Of a DNA stretch of 64,000 nucleotides, positions 46,118 to 56,516 are shown piece after piece. Positions within the stretch are counted from its first letter, which is position 1. Every line of letters begins with the position of its first letter. Origin of the DNA: Lyophyllum atratum. Its lineage: Eukaryota; Basidiomycota; Agaricomycetes; Agaricales; Lyophyllaceae. The stretch lies in NCBI GenBank assembly GCA_014905825.1, contig JACGCN010000008.1, forward strand, positions 1,860,001 through 1,924,000. Direction: 5' to 3'. Made by a program: the position numbers and the translations under genes. Under the pieces are notes generated by a model, which was given only the letters and a program-made list of their open reading frames with translations, was not told the DNA's origin and ran no database searches.

Positions 46118-49100
46118 TCCCCGCAGTTGAAGCACTTGTTTTGCTCTTTTTCGGTTCGAAATTCTCTGGCCCTGGCCAAGCCCTGGCGTGCATGTCCGAA
46201 CAAATGATCGGCGAGTCGGATCGACAATACAGAATAGGAACCCAATCAGCACTGCGAGCAATCACCTCGTTGGGAATCGGAATATTGACGTACCGACCAT
46301 CTCGTATACTAAGACGACGTTAGGTCCAGCTGGGCCGAATGTGGAGGTGTACGCATCGTCATCTGGGGTGGTATCTAAAGTATGTATGTCCATATACCCA
46401 CCTTCGTCTCTTGAACCTAACAAATTCATCAGCTGGAGCGCCGGCACCCTCCCGTTACCACCCTCCCCACTCCCCACCGCTCTCGCAACCACTCTCGTCA
46501 ATGCAACTCTCGTCCACTTCTGCCTTTCGCGACCACTCTCCGAGTTCTCGAACATTAGGTCTGAAAGACCCTGGCAGGATAGGGAGGCACTGCCTGTGGG
46601 GAGCCCATCGAACTCATCCCATTAGCTGTTGAACGCCGCCATCGCAAACCATACCACTTCCTCATTCTCCATCTTTGGCGTCCATGGCCTTGCCTTAGAC
46701 CGTCTGCTTCTGTTCGGACTCGTTCCTTCCCGCCACCCACCGCACATCGATCCGTCTGATACTGGCCCGACTTCCTACCATCGAAGCCTTCGGCGGTTCT
46801 TCCCTCAATCCGAGCCTCCTTTCCTCCCCGTTCCCGAACAGTTGAAGTAGAACGCACCGTTATCGTCCTTTTTGGCTCAAGGTGCGACAGTCGAACTCGT
46901 CCGTAACGGCACGCATCAAGTCATTCGAGATATGGTTTTTCCAGCCACGTTGTATGTCGCGCAGGCAGGAAACATGCGAGGTCGTAGAATGGCGGTCATG
47001 GAGTAGAAGCTGTCCGACCGACGGTGGCTAGGTTCTCGCGCACCATACGTAGCGTCGTGAGGTGAACTCCCACGTCGCCTTTCTCGATGCAGAGCTCTTA
47101 CTGCAGCCTGTGCTGCAGATCCAATCATCCACCGAACCCCTCCGCGACTGTCTCGTCACGTCCCCCACAGGAGCTTCCCAGACCTCGCTCGCAGTAGTCT
47201 TGCCGCCGAGCTTCATGGAAAGTGGACCCGGAATTGTCGGCGCGGTCGACGTCTCACCAAGCGTTTCCAGGTTTTCCGTTTCCCCTTTCATTCGACATCA
47301 GGGCGGCCCGCAACATCAGCCCATGCGACTCATGGCAGGTTTTTCGACTTCTCGAGCGAGGGGAAGACATTCTGGTAGGGCTGTTCCGCGAATGTTGCCT
47401 GGATGGGTTGAGAACGTCGATGACGCGTCTGTAGAGGTGCTGTTCGACTCTCGACCTTCGAGCTGGAGCTAAATGACGGAACGAAGTTTCACTCCGCCGC
47501 TGCCGATGTAGTTTGCATCCACGGGCAGGCTGCGAAGATAGCTCACGATCATTCCAACAATGGTAGCGCAGGGTAGATGGAAAAGGAGCTTGTCTCGATC
47601 CGTATACTACGACGAATAGATCAAGGATGTATGTCGGACCATGACCACTACCCACCCATCAGCAAAATGCGCAATCTACTTGTCAGCTATTTTTAACTTG
47701 TTTCAGCTTTTTGACTTGTTCACAAGCCCGCAAGTTGTAAAAGGACGACAAGTGAAATGTTTCTATCGGAGTTTTAAGTCTTCTCTCTGTCCTGCGGCCC
47801 CCCTCTCTGAATCGTTGCAGATTGCTCGACAACCATGACTAGAATGGCATCTTGGCGTCATCCGACTCGGGCTCTGTCACGCTGCCCGTCTCTGAAGCCC
47901 CTTCATCGACCTCTCCCGCTGGCGGTGCTCCTTCTCACGCCCGAGACGTCATCAGGAAAAAAACACATGTGTACATACCGGTACATAGTTTTGATAGATC
48001 TCGTAGCTTCGTAGGCAAGTCCCCCTTTACGTAGTTGCCGGTAGCTACCACCCAAGGTACCGTAGCTCTCGGTAGCTGTCCATAGCTCAACATCTACGAC
48101 ACCTATGAAAGCTATATACAACTCAGTACTCATTGTAATTTGGCTCAATCCTGGTAGAGAATGCAAAAAAAATCATATTTGGCGCGATAACTACGTGAGA
48201 TATAAATGTCGTCGTGAACAAAGGAAGGATGATCATCGGTCACGATGAGCCTCGACCAGTCCCCTCCTCACTAGCTCCACCAATACAGCAGTGTCCTAAA
48301 AGGAGGATATGCATACCGCTTGCAGCAAGGACGTCGAGTGCCGGAGGCTCGCCGGGGTTGTTGGACATCGCGTGATGTGGTGGGGGCAATCAGTGGCGTG
48401 GAACCGGATGAAGGGTGCGGGATCCGGGGACAATGGCTGTCGTTATGAATCGTACATATGGCCGCTTGTCGCTACTGGAAGTGCTGTGTGTCAATAAGTG
48501 GGTGATGTGGGCGGCAGCAACACACCGCATGCCTCGCTCCTGGTTGGGGTCTGGTTCGTAACCTCCCTCGTCCGTGGTCCCTGCGATGCTTATGTGTGGT
48601 GGGTGCTGGGGAGTGCTGTGGTATATCATTGCCAGGGCAGCTCGTGTGTGTCGAGGGTAGCAAGGTTATAGGGCTGCTCAGCGGCGGGATCAGTATCGTT
48701 CGAGCACGAGAGGTGAGACTTACCGGATATGCAAGGTGACGAAAGCACATCGGAAGCTCCTCCAGCTGTTGCCGAGCCTCTCTTTTGTCCCAGAAAAGAA
48801 CCGACGGTATCATGGAAATCAAGGTGATGAGGTGGCAGGGTACATGGGCTCGAAAACGGTGGATCGCGCCACTCAGGTGGTGCCGACATGGTTGGCAATC
48901 AGGATCACGATCCACCTGCTGCCGACAGAAGGCAGGGAGCAAAAGAAGAGGAAGGGGCGGGAGGAGCAACGATGGAGGAAGAACACAACCGGTGGAATGG
49001 GCAAATGCGGAGCTGAGTTTCTGTGGGCGGAGCTTGAAATAACTTCGACGAGAAATCAAACGTTGATCCAAAAGCATTGGCCGCCGCGCGACTGATAGTT

Positions 49101-49532
49101 TTCAAATTAGCAAGGAACAATTGCAACGAGTGGCTCAACGGATGAATGCGTGAGTGGTTCTGGTAGTCGCTTTTTGGAGGTCGCCGGTTCAACTCGATGG
49201 GATGGATATTTTTATTTTGCAACACGCGACCATCCTTTATCCCATCATGAGCGCTATGCAACATCGTTCTTCTCATTTTAGGCTGCGAGAATTGTTCTGC
49301 AGGCTTATGTACCAATGAGCGTAGATGCTGCTACAGACATGCAGGGTGGGCCACATACTCGTACATAGAGCTACATATTTTGTATGAGAGCTACAAACAA
49401 CTACCAAAGCTACAGACAGCTACAGACTGCCCTCTCTGTGTCCATACTTTAAGTGTCGACACTGTAGCCATTGCATTTTTCCTGATGGTCAACTGCGAGC
49501 TGACCTGTTCCATGAGTGCTCTAAGGTCACGG
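46118..49532. other. 3.4-kb region with no recognisable gene
   Basis: Short overlapping ORFs on both strands and no family motifs. A leftward stretch near 47030-47110 (ELCIEKGDVGVHLTTLRMVR in one frame) hints at coding DNA but has no continuation. Two AGCTAC/GTAGCT-rich patches lie at about 47960-48090 and 49355-49435. Confidence 0.4.
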
Positions 49533-49949
49533 TTATCTTGATTTTAATGCATCGTTCTCGGCACTGACTGCAGCATATGCTTCTTGAAGAAGCTTTATGC
49601 GCTCCACAGACACCTTATCCACCTCCTCCGACACCTCGCGCCATTTCTGATGGCTCTCGGCCAAGTTGTCGCAGTGCATTACCATCATGGCCATAGCCTC
49701 CTTCACTGTAAGTCCCTTCAAATTCTGATAAAAATCCTCGAGCTTCGTTGTTGACTCCAAGTTGTCCGATGGTAGTCGAAGTTCTTCCTCTTCTGAATCC
49801 GGGGCTGGACTGCTGGAGATGCGACGTTGCAACATCAGGGGAGAATTTTTGGGAGGGATGGATGGGCCAGGAGAGGGTGTGGGGCGGGGGTGGGATGGGT
49901 TATAGTTGTGTCGAGCAGGAGGGGCTTTTTTCATGGTGGTATGTATCAT
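49533..49949 (-). CDS. hypothetical coiled-coil protein
   Basis: A single leftward frame from ATG 49949 (or the Met five codons later) to 49533 gives 138 aa. A Pro-rich N-terminus (HPRPTPSPGPSIPPKNSP) and an acidic DSEEEELRLPSDN lead into a helical, coiled-coil-like C-terminus (ESHQKWREVSEEVDKVSVER, AAVSAENDALKSR). The frame stays open upstream into the repeat unit at 49978, but that part is repeat sequence. No family recognised; it could be encoded by a mobile or subtelomere-type element. Confidence 0.45.
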   Translation of the reverse strand: MIHTTMKKAPPARHNYNPSHPRPTPSPGPSIPPKNSPLMLQRRISSSPAPDSEEEELRLPSDNLESTTKLEDFYQNLKGLTVKEAMAMMVMHCDNLAESHQKWREVSEEVDKVSVERIKLLQEAYAAVSAENDALKSR

Positions 49950-49977
49950 CGTTACATAATTTACTGCTTGAAAATTG

Positions 49978-50885
49978 CTTAGGGTTATGGGGGCTTTTTG
50001 ACGTTCGTAGGGTAGGGATTTAACCCTAGGGATTGGTAGGGATTGGAGGTAGGGAGAGGTAGGGACGTCCATGAGCCACTGCAGAGGTGTCCGTCTTGGG
50101 AATCCTAGATCCCCAGGTGTGAGCACATGTGTTCAGACACTGTACGTGGATGTACAGCAAAGTAGGACGTATCTAGGGTTATGGGGGCTTTTTGACGTTC
50201 GTAGGGTAGGGATTTAACCCTAGGGATTGGTAGGGATTGGAGGTAGGGAGAGGTAGGGACGTCCATGAGCCACTGCAGAGGTGTCCGTCTTGGGGATCCT
50301 AGATCCCCAGGTGTGAGCACATGCGTTCAAACACTGTCATCTTGGGAATCCTAGATCCCCAGGTGTGAGCACATGTGTTCAGACACTGTACGTGGATGTA
50401 CAGCAAAGTAGGACGTATCACACAAAAGTATACAGCCAGGTGGCATGTACCGCAACTTGTGTACGTCCATGAGCCACTGCAGACGTCTCCGTCTTGGGGA
50501 TCCTAGATCCCCAGGTGTGAGCGTATGTGTTCAGACACTGGTTAGAGGCTTAGGGTGTTGGATGTATGTGGGAAACTTAGTGTCGGGACGAGGAGGACAG
50601 TTACGAAGTGAACTCTGTTTGCGAGTGTTCTGCGATGTGTGTTCCTTGCCCCCCCGGCTTCGGAATGAAGGTAGGAAGAGTGGGATGAAGCATGATGCTG
50701 CAGTTAGGGTTATGGGGGCTTTTTGACGTTAGTAGGGTAGGGATTTAACCCTAGGGATTGGTAGGGATTGGAGGTAGGGAGAGGTAGGGACGTCCATGAG
50801 CCACTGCAGAGGTGTCCGTCTTGGGGATCCTAGATCCCCAGGTGTGAGCGCATGTGTTCCGACACTGTACGTGAATGTACAGCAA
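49978..50885. repeat. dispersed 170-190-bp repeat with palindrome, about five copies
   Basis: Full copies start AGGGTTATGGGGGCTTTTTG at about 49980, 50173 and 50707. Partial copies lie at about 50337-50420 and 50464-50540. The unit contains GACGTCCATGAGCCACTGCAG and the palindrome TGGGGATCCTAGATCCCCA and ends GTGTTCAGACACTGTACGTG. Copies differ by few substitutions, so the amplification is young. Confidence 0.85.
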
Positions 50886-51189
50886 GGTTTTAGGGTGGGA
50901 TGAACAACAACCTATCCATATTCTTCCTTCCCTGTGCCGCACAGGGAAGCACCCACCGCACCGCGCAGCGGTGCACCCTCCACGGCCTCGGGGAGGGGGA
51001 ACCGTCTGCGGTTCCGCTTGCACCGCGGGGAACCGCGAAGAAATGAGCCCGCTAGACGTCTTAGGGTTTAGGGTTATCAGGAGACATTTATTTCTGACTG
51101 GGGTGGAAATTAGGGTTGAAAACTTTTCGGACTGGGGTGCAGGGTTGGGCTGGGATGGGAGCTGGGGTAGGAGCTGGGGTGGAGGGATT
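50886..51189. other. spacer between two repeat blocks
   Basis: GC-rich with a short inverted motif (CCCTGTGCCGCACAGGG) and telomere-like TTAGGGTTTAGGGTTA at 51060. No gene. Confidence 0.5.
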
Positions 51190-51570
51190 GGGTGTGTACG
51201 TGGGGTGGGACTTGGGGTAGGGGGATGGGATGCGTACATAGAGTCGGACTCGGGATGGAGACTTGGGATTGCATACGTAGGGCGGGACTTGGGGTGGATG
51301 GATGGGATGGCGTACGTAGGGTAGGACTTGGGATCGAGAGTTGGGATTGCATACGTAGGGCGGGACTCGGACTTGGGGTGGATGGATGGGATGGCGTACG
51401 TAGGGTAGGACTTGGGATCGAGAGTTGGGATTGCATACGTAGGGCGGGACTTGGGTGGATGGATGGGATGGCGTACGTAGGGTAGGACTTGGGATCGAGA
51501 GTTGGGATTGCATAGGTAGGGTGGGACTTGGGGTGGATGGATGGGTTGGTGTACGTAGGCTGGGACTCAT
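51190..51570. repeat. 77-bp minisatellite, about four units
   Basis: Units beginning GGCGGGACTTGGGGTGGATG recur at about 51281, 51359, 51443 and 51519, each followed by GGATGGCGTACGTAGGG and GATCGAGAGTTGGGATTGCA. Unit 2 carries a 6-bp insertion. Earlier diverged units precede 51281. Long open frames on both strands here are by-products of the repeat. Confidence 0.85.
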
Positions 51571-51702
51571 TACAACCCGGTATGCACATTATAACAAATA
51601 TCAAAATTTTGGGGATGTTAGGGGTCCAAACGAGAGGTTATATATGTACCAATGAACCTTTAAAAAAGCTAAGAAATCGGCGGTCCGGTTGTGGAGAAAA
51701 AG

Positions 51703-51767
51703 GAGGGTAAAGTTGCGTGCTCCTGGAAGTATATAAGTCACGTGACATGACCCGCGAGGCGTGAGGT
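51703..51767. repeat. array-leader sequence, copy 1 (partial)
   Basis: GGTAAAGTTGCGTGCTCCTG and the following GTCACGTGA segment also occur at about 54969 and 55887, each time just before an AGGTGCGA array. Confidence 0.75.
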
Positions 51768-52778
51768 GCGACACCAGATAACCCTAAGGTATACTAGGTA
51801 TACTATAAGGGGAGGTGCGAGACCAGGTGCGAGACCCAGAGCAGGTGCGAGATCAGGTGCGACAGTATAAACCAGGTGCGAGACCAGGTGCGAGATCAGG
51901 TGCGACGGGGACCAGGTGCGAGAGGAGGTGCGACAGTATAAACCAGGTGCGAGACCAAGTGTGAGAGAAGGTGCGACGGATAAACCAGGTGCGAAATCAG
52001 GTGCGACGGTATAAACCAGGTGCGAAATCAGGTGCGAGAGGAGGTGCGATGGTACAAACCAGGTGCGAGACCAGGTGCGACGGTATAAAACCAGGTGCGA
52101 AATCAGGTGCGAGAGGAGGTGCGATGGTATAAACCAGGTGCGAGACCAGGTGCGAAGGCAGGTGCGATGGTATAAACCAGGTGCGAGACCAGGTGCGACG
52201 GTATAAACCAGGTGCGAAAACAGGTGCGAGAGGAGGTGCGACGGATGAGGGGAGGTGCGACGGGAGGTGCGAAGTCAAAACCAGGTGCGAAGGGTACAGG
52301 GTGAGGTGCGAAGGCAGGTGCAATGGTATAAACCAGGTGCGAGACCAGGTGCGAAGGCAGGTGCGATGGTATAAACCAGGTGCGAGACCAGGTGCGACGG
52401 ATAAACCAGGTGCGAAAACAGGTGCGACGGGAGGTGCGACGGATGAGGGAAGGTGCGACGGGAGGTGCAAAGTCAAAACCAGGTGCGAAGGGTACAAGGT
52501 GAGGTGCGAAGGCAGGTGCGACGGTATAAACCAGGTGCGAGACCAGGTGCGACGGATGAGGGGAGGTGCAAAAGGACGTGCGACGGATAAATCAGGTGCA
52601 AAACCAGGTGCGAGGGGAGGTGCAACGTATAAACCAGGTGGGAGACCAGGTGCGACGGGAGGTGCGACGTATAAACCAGGTACAAGACCAGGTGCCACGG
52701 TATAAACGAGGTGCGAAACCAGGTGCGAGAGCAGGTGCGACGGAGAAACCAGGTGGGAAACCAGGTGCGAGGTCAGCA
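51768..52778. repeat. AGGTGCGA minisatellite array 1
   Basis: About 1 kb built from short units with the core AGGTGCGA in several flavours (ACCAGGTGCGAGACC, AGGTGCGACGGTATAAACC, GGGAGGTGCGACGG), arranged in higher-order repeats of roughly 60-150 bp. There is no coding function; open frames are artefacts of the period. Confidence 0.92.
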
Positions 52779-53258
52779 AGTCCAGGCAAGTAACCATTCA
52801 CCGTAATATCCAGCGTAATATTCACCGTCGTGCACCGTAATATAGCGTAATCAAGCGTCATTCAGCGTCATCTACCGTGATTGACCCCATAACCCTGTCG
52901 TATTTGTTCTCTACCAGGGTTAGGCCTGCCCCGAAGTGCTTTCTACTTGAAAGAAATGAACGAGAGTCACCACGTCCACGCAGGGGAGTTCAGGGTAAAC
53001 ACTGTACTCAGGATGTGTGAATATATATTACGCGCACAGTATTTGTCGACGAAGAACATGGTGGATGCTGCCCTCAAACTTAGAATATAGTACTCTTCAC
53101 CTGCACGGCTCATTCTTCCCAACGAAGAAGGGACAGTCACACGGGCCTCGAATGCATGCGTGAAATAAACTGCTATTACATTTACTCACAGGGTCTTCGT
53201 CCTCGACATACGGCAAATGCGGCCAATACAAAGGGTAGAAGGGAGGTGGGAAGGCAGG
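52779..53258. other. spacer with short CGTAAT/ACCGTAAT repeats
   Basis: 52793-52880 holds CACCGTAATATCCAGCGTAAT-like short repeats, the reverse orientation of the ACGGTG minisatellite at 61575. The rest has no gene. The last 14 bases (GGGAGGTGGGAAGG..) again look like array sequence. Confidence 0.5.
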
Positions 53259-54411
53259 CCCAGTGAGAAACCCATGTATTAGCTAACTTTTTCAGTAATT
53301 ATCTCGCATTTAAATCATTATCGTATATTCATCCACATTACGGCCCTCGCATCCATCTCTGATTCTTGTCTCTTTCTCAAAAGTGTGGGGATGAATCCAA
53401 GGAATGGCCGTCGACGTCATGATCAATGTAGCTTGCCCTCAAATTCGAGTTCGAAGTCCTCTCATTCGTGTCACTTGCATGTGAAATTCGCCTTTGCAAA
53501 GATGCCGTCCCATCCCAAATTGTGCCTTGCTTCTGACCATCATGGTGATGTGCCCCCACTTCGCTCTTTCGCATCCCTTCTCTCTTGCACCGGCCTGAAG
53601 CGATAGCCTCAAATGAAGACGGTTCAATACCAACACACGCGTCTACCGGCTCCGATTGCCCCTGGGGTAGCGACGCAAGTCCTTTGTGGTCGGCCATTGT
53701 GAGACATTCGAACGCGCTCGGAGGCTGCGTCTCCCAGTGGGCTGATCGTTCTGCATTTTCATTTACAGGTCATTCTCACCTGCCAAGGCGACGCCGTCGT
53801 CCCATATCCGTCGCACCTAGTCAGGCCTGTCTGACGAGACGGGCTGTATTTTCCTGATTCTTATCGTATCATCAGCTTCGATGCGCTAACTGTCGACATT
53901 TGCTATCAGAAGATTGTCGGGGTAGCCGCTTTAGTAGGTTAGGTGTGTGTTCTCGCGTTCTCTATGCTATCTGCTTCACCTTCTCCTTGCTTTGTAGAAT
54001 GGACGGCCGGCATCGCCTCGGATCATTGCAAGCACCTCGACTATACGAGAATGCCGTCTCGAAACACGCCCGCAACTGGCGAGGAGGCGTGAGGGTGAAG
54101 TAGGCTTGAGGGCGAGTGGCGAAGCGAGTGTGCGGAGAAGCCTGAACCAGTAACGGGACGAGCGGGGCGGGGGCAGGGGCGGGAGCAATGGTATACGGAC
54201 TGCGGTTCCGGTTATGTTTTGTAATGCCCGCCAATGTCGTAGCATAGCAAATAGACAAGCCTTATGAACATTACTTCAATTAAGAGAGATTTGCCGTCTA
54301 GCAATCCGAGCAAATGTTTTACAATTCTGCTCCATCTATTAATTCGCCCGGTTCTCCCTTATGCGAGATAATCCGAAAAAAAGTTAGCTAATACATGGGT
54401 TCCTTACTGGG
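53259..54411. mobile_element. 1.15-kb inverted-repeat DNA element without transposase
   Basis: The left end CCCAGTGAGAAACCCATGTA, TTAGCTAACTTTTT, ATTATCTCGCAT is repeated inverted at the right end (CCCAGTAAGGAACCCATGTA in reverse complement) over about 55 bp. AGGCAGG flanks both sides (53252-53258, 54412-54418). The flanks join into ordinary AGGTGCGA-array sequence, so this is an insertion into the array. The superfamily is unclear: CAGTG-type ends suggest hAT, but the direct repeat found is 7 bp rather than 8. No intact long ORF. Confidence 0.75.
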
Positions 54412-54786
54412 AGGCAGGTCCGACGGATAAACCAGGTGCGAGAGGAGGTGCGACGTCAAAACCAGGTGCGAAACCAGGTGCGAGGGTATAAACCAGGTGC
54501 GAGACCAGATGCTGTTAGGAGGTCCGACGGATAAACCAGGTGCGAGGGGAGGTGCGACGTCAAAACCAGGTGCGAAGGGTACAAGGGGAGGTGTGAAGGC
54601 AGGTGCGACGGTATTAAACCAGGTGCGAAACCAGGTGCGAGGGTATAAACCAGGTGCCAGACCAGATGCTGTTAGGAGGTCCGACGGATAAACCAGGTGC
54701 GACGGGTGAGGGGAGGTGCGAATGGTACAAGGGGAGGTGCGAAGCCAGGTGCAACGGTATAAACCAGGTGCGAGACCAGGTTTGGC
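54412..54786. repeat. AGGTGCGA minisatellite array 2
   Basis: The same core as array 1. Contains two copies of CCAGATGCTGTTAGGAGGTC spaced about 155 bp, showing higher-order duplication. Confidence 0.9.
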
Positions 54787-54789
54787 ATG

Positions 54790-54870
54790 GACACATGGTA
54801 TACTTGGTTATCACGCACGCTTTGTCTGCGACTCAGCCGGTGGTCCCGGGTTCAATCCCCGGGTGTGTCA
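54790..54870 (+). ncRNA. tRNA-derived sequence, copy 1
   Basis: Ends GACACA/TGTGTC pair. A-box-like TGGTATACTTGG and a full T-arm CCGGG TTCAATC CCCGG are present. The acceptor stem is one pair short if T8 is placed canonically, and the anticodon stem has a mismatch, so the anticodon is not assignable. It is flanked by minisatellite on one side and the array leader on the other; probably a tRNA-derived (SINE-like) piece of the satellite unit rather than a working tRNA. Confidence 0.6.
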
Positions 54871-55051
54871 TCCATATCTTTCGGCATAATGTTTTATAAT
54901 TGTGATCTTTCTTTGCACCTTTCTCTCAAAACGTTGTGTTTCTAGTGATTTTCGCGTGAATGCTGACGGGGTAAAGTTGCGTGCTCCTGGAAGTAAATTA
55001 GTCACGTGATGTGGACCGTCATTCACCGTAATTGAGGTGTAAAGTGGAAAC
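54871..55051. repeat. array leader, copy 2
   Basis: About 180 bp (CATAATGTTTTATAATTGTG through GGTAAAGTTGCGTGCTCCTG) repeated almost identically at 55788-55965. Confidence 0.85.
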
Positions 55052-55703
55052 CCAGGTGCGAAACCAGGTGCGACGGATAACCCAGGTGCGACGGGAGGTG
55101 CGACGGGAGGTGCGACATATAAACCAGGTGCGAAAGGGTTAAGGGGAGGTGCGAAGCCAGGTGCGACGGTATAAACCAGGTGGGTGACCAGGTGCGACGG
55201 GAGGTGCGACGGATGACCCAGGTGCGATGGATGAGACCAAGTGCGAGAGGAGGTGTGACGGATGAGGGGAGGTGCGAATGGTACAAGGGGAGGTACGGAA
55301 CCAGGGTCGACGGTATAAACCAGGTGCCAGACCAGGTGCGACGGATAACCCAGGTGCGAGACCAGTGCGACGGGAGGTGCGACGGATGAGGGGAGGTGCG
55401 ACGGGAGGTGCGAATGGTACAAGGGGAGGTGTGGAACCAGGTGCGAATGGTACAAGGGGAGGTGCGGAACCAGGTGCGACGGTATAAACCAGGTGCCAGA
55501 CCAGGTGCGACGGATAACCCAGGTGCGACGGGAGGTGCGACAGATAAACCAGGTGCGACGGATGAGACCAATGAGCGGAGGTGCGAATGGTACAAGGGGA
55601 GGTGCGAGAGGAGGTGCCACGGGTGAGGGGAGGTGCGAATGGTACAAGGGGAGGTGCGAAGCCAGGTGCAACGGTATAAACCAGGTGCGAGACCAGGTTT
55701 GGC
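55052..55703. repeat. AGGTGCGA minisatellite array 3
   Basis: The same core units, with frequent GGTACAAGGGGAGGTGCGAA and GGATGAGGGGAGGTGCGA variants. Confidence 0.9.
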
Positions 55704-55706
55704 ATG

Positions 55707-55787
55707 GACACATGGTATACTTGGTTATCACGCACGCTTTGTCTGCGACTCAGCTGGCGGTCCCGGGTTCAATCCCCGGGTGTCTCA
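55707..55787 (+). ncRNA. tRNA-derived sequence, copy 2
   Basis: Nearly identical to copy 1, 917 bp downstream. A change in the 3' acceptor strand (TGTCTC for TGTGTC) adds a mismatch, so this copy is less likely to fold as a tRNA. Confidence 0.6.
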
Positions 55788-55965
55788 TGCATATCCTTTG
55801 GCATAATGTTTTATAATTGTGATCTTTCTTTGCACCTTTCTCTCAAAACGTCGTGTTTCTAGTGATTTTCGCGTGAATGCCGACGGGGTAAAGTTGCGTG
55901 CTCTTGGAAGTAAATAAGTCACGTGATGTGGACCGTCATTCAGCGTAATTGAGGTGTAAAGTGGA
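55788..55965. repeat. array leader, copy 3
   Basis: Near-identical to 54871-55051. Confidence 0.85.
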
Positions 55966-56286
55966 AACCCAAGTGCGAAAGCAGGTGCGACGGATAACCC
56001 AGGTGCGAGACCAGGTGAGAGAGGAGGTGCGCCGGATGAGGGGAGGTGCGACGGGAGGTGCGAATGGTACAAGGTGAGGTGTGGAACCAGGTGCGACGGG
56101 TAACCCAGGATGGACAACCCAGGTGCGACAGATGGGGGAGGTGCGACAGCAGGTGCAAGAGGTACAAGGGGAGGTGCGAAACCAGGTCCGATGTCAAGTG
56201 CGAGAGCAGATGCGAGACTAGGTAGGAGGGGAGGTTTGAGACCAGGTGCGAGAGCACATGCAAGAGTAGGTGGGAGACCAATACCA
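55966..56286. repeat. AGGTGCGA minisatellite array 4
   Basis: The last array, with more diverged units toward its right end (AGATGCGAGACTAGG, AGGTGGGAGACC). Confidence 0.85.
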
Positions 56287-56516
56287 GGTAAATTTCGAAG
56301 TTGAAGTGAAGTTATCCTCAGAAATAATAGGGAGAAATGGCTCATTAATGGTGATGACGCTCACTTACGCTTCCTTACGGTGGACTACGGTGGGAGACTT
56401 AGGGTTAGGGCTGCATCCGTTGATCAGACTGATAAGAGATTGCCGTTGATGAAAAGGATCGTCTTTCTTCATCTCAACCATATCCACCGCTCAACTCACA
56501 TTCATTCAACATCCTC

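Noticed and set aside
49136..49196. Possible tRNA (TGGCTCAACGG and GGTTCAACTCG look like A and B boxes)
   Set aside because: No pairing acceptor stem, weak T stem and no plausible anticodon arm.
50886..51080. Telomere
   Set aside because: Only a few TTAGGG-like units; no terminal array, and unique sequence continues on both sides.
51768..52778. CRISPR-like array
   Set aside because: The repeats are short, variable and contiguous, without unique spacers, in a eukaryotic genome; this is a minisatellite.
51088..52797. Long repetitive open frames in the minisatellites
   Set aside because: Frame openness follows from the repeat period; no start context, splice sites or non-repeat sequence.
54790..55787. 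Two functional tRNA genes in the satellite units
   Set aside because: Acceptor stem short by one pair, anticodon stem mismatched, second copy further damaged; called tRNA-derived instead.
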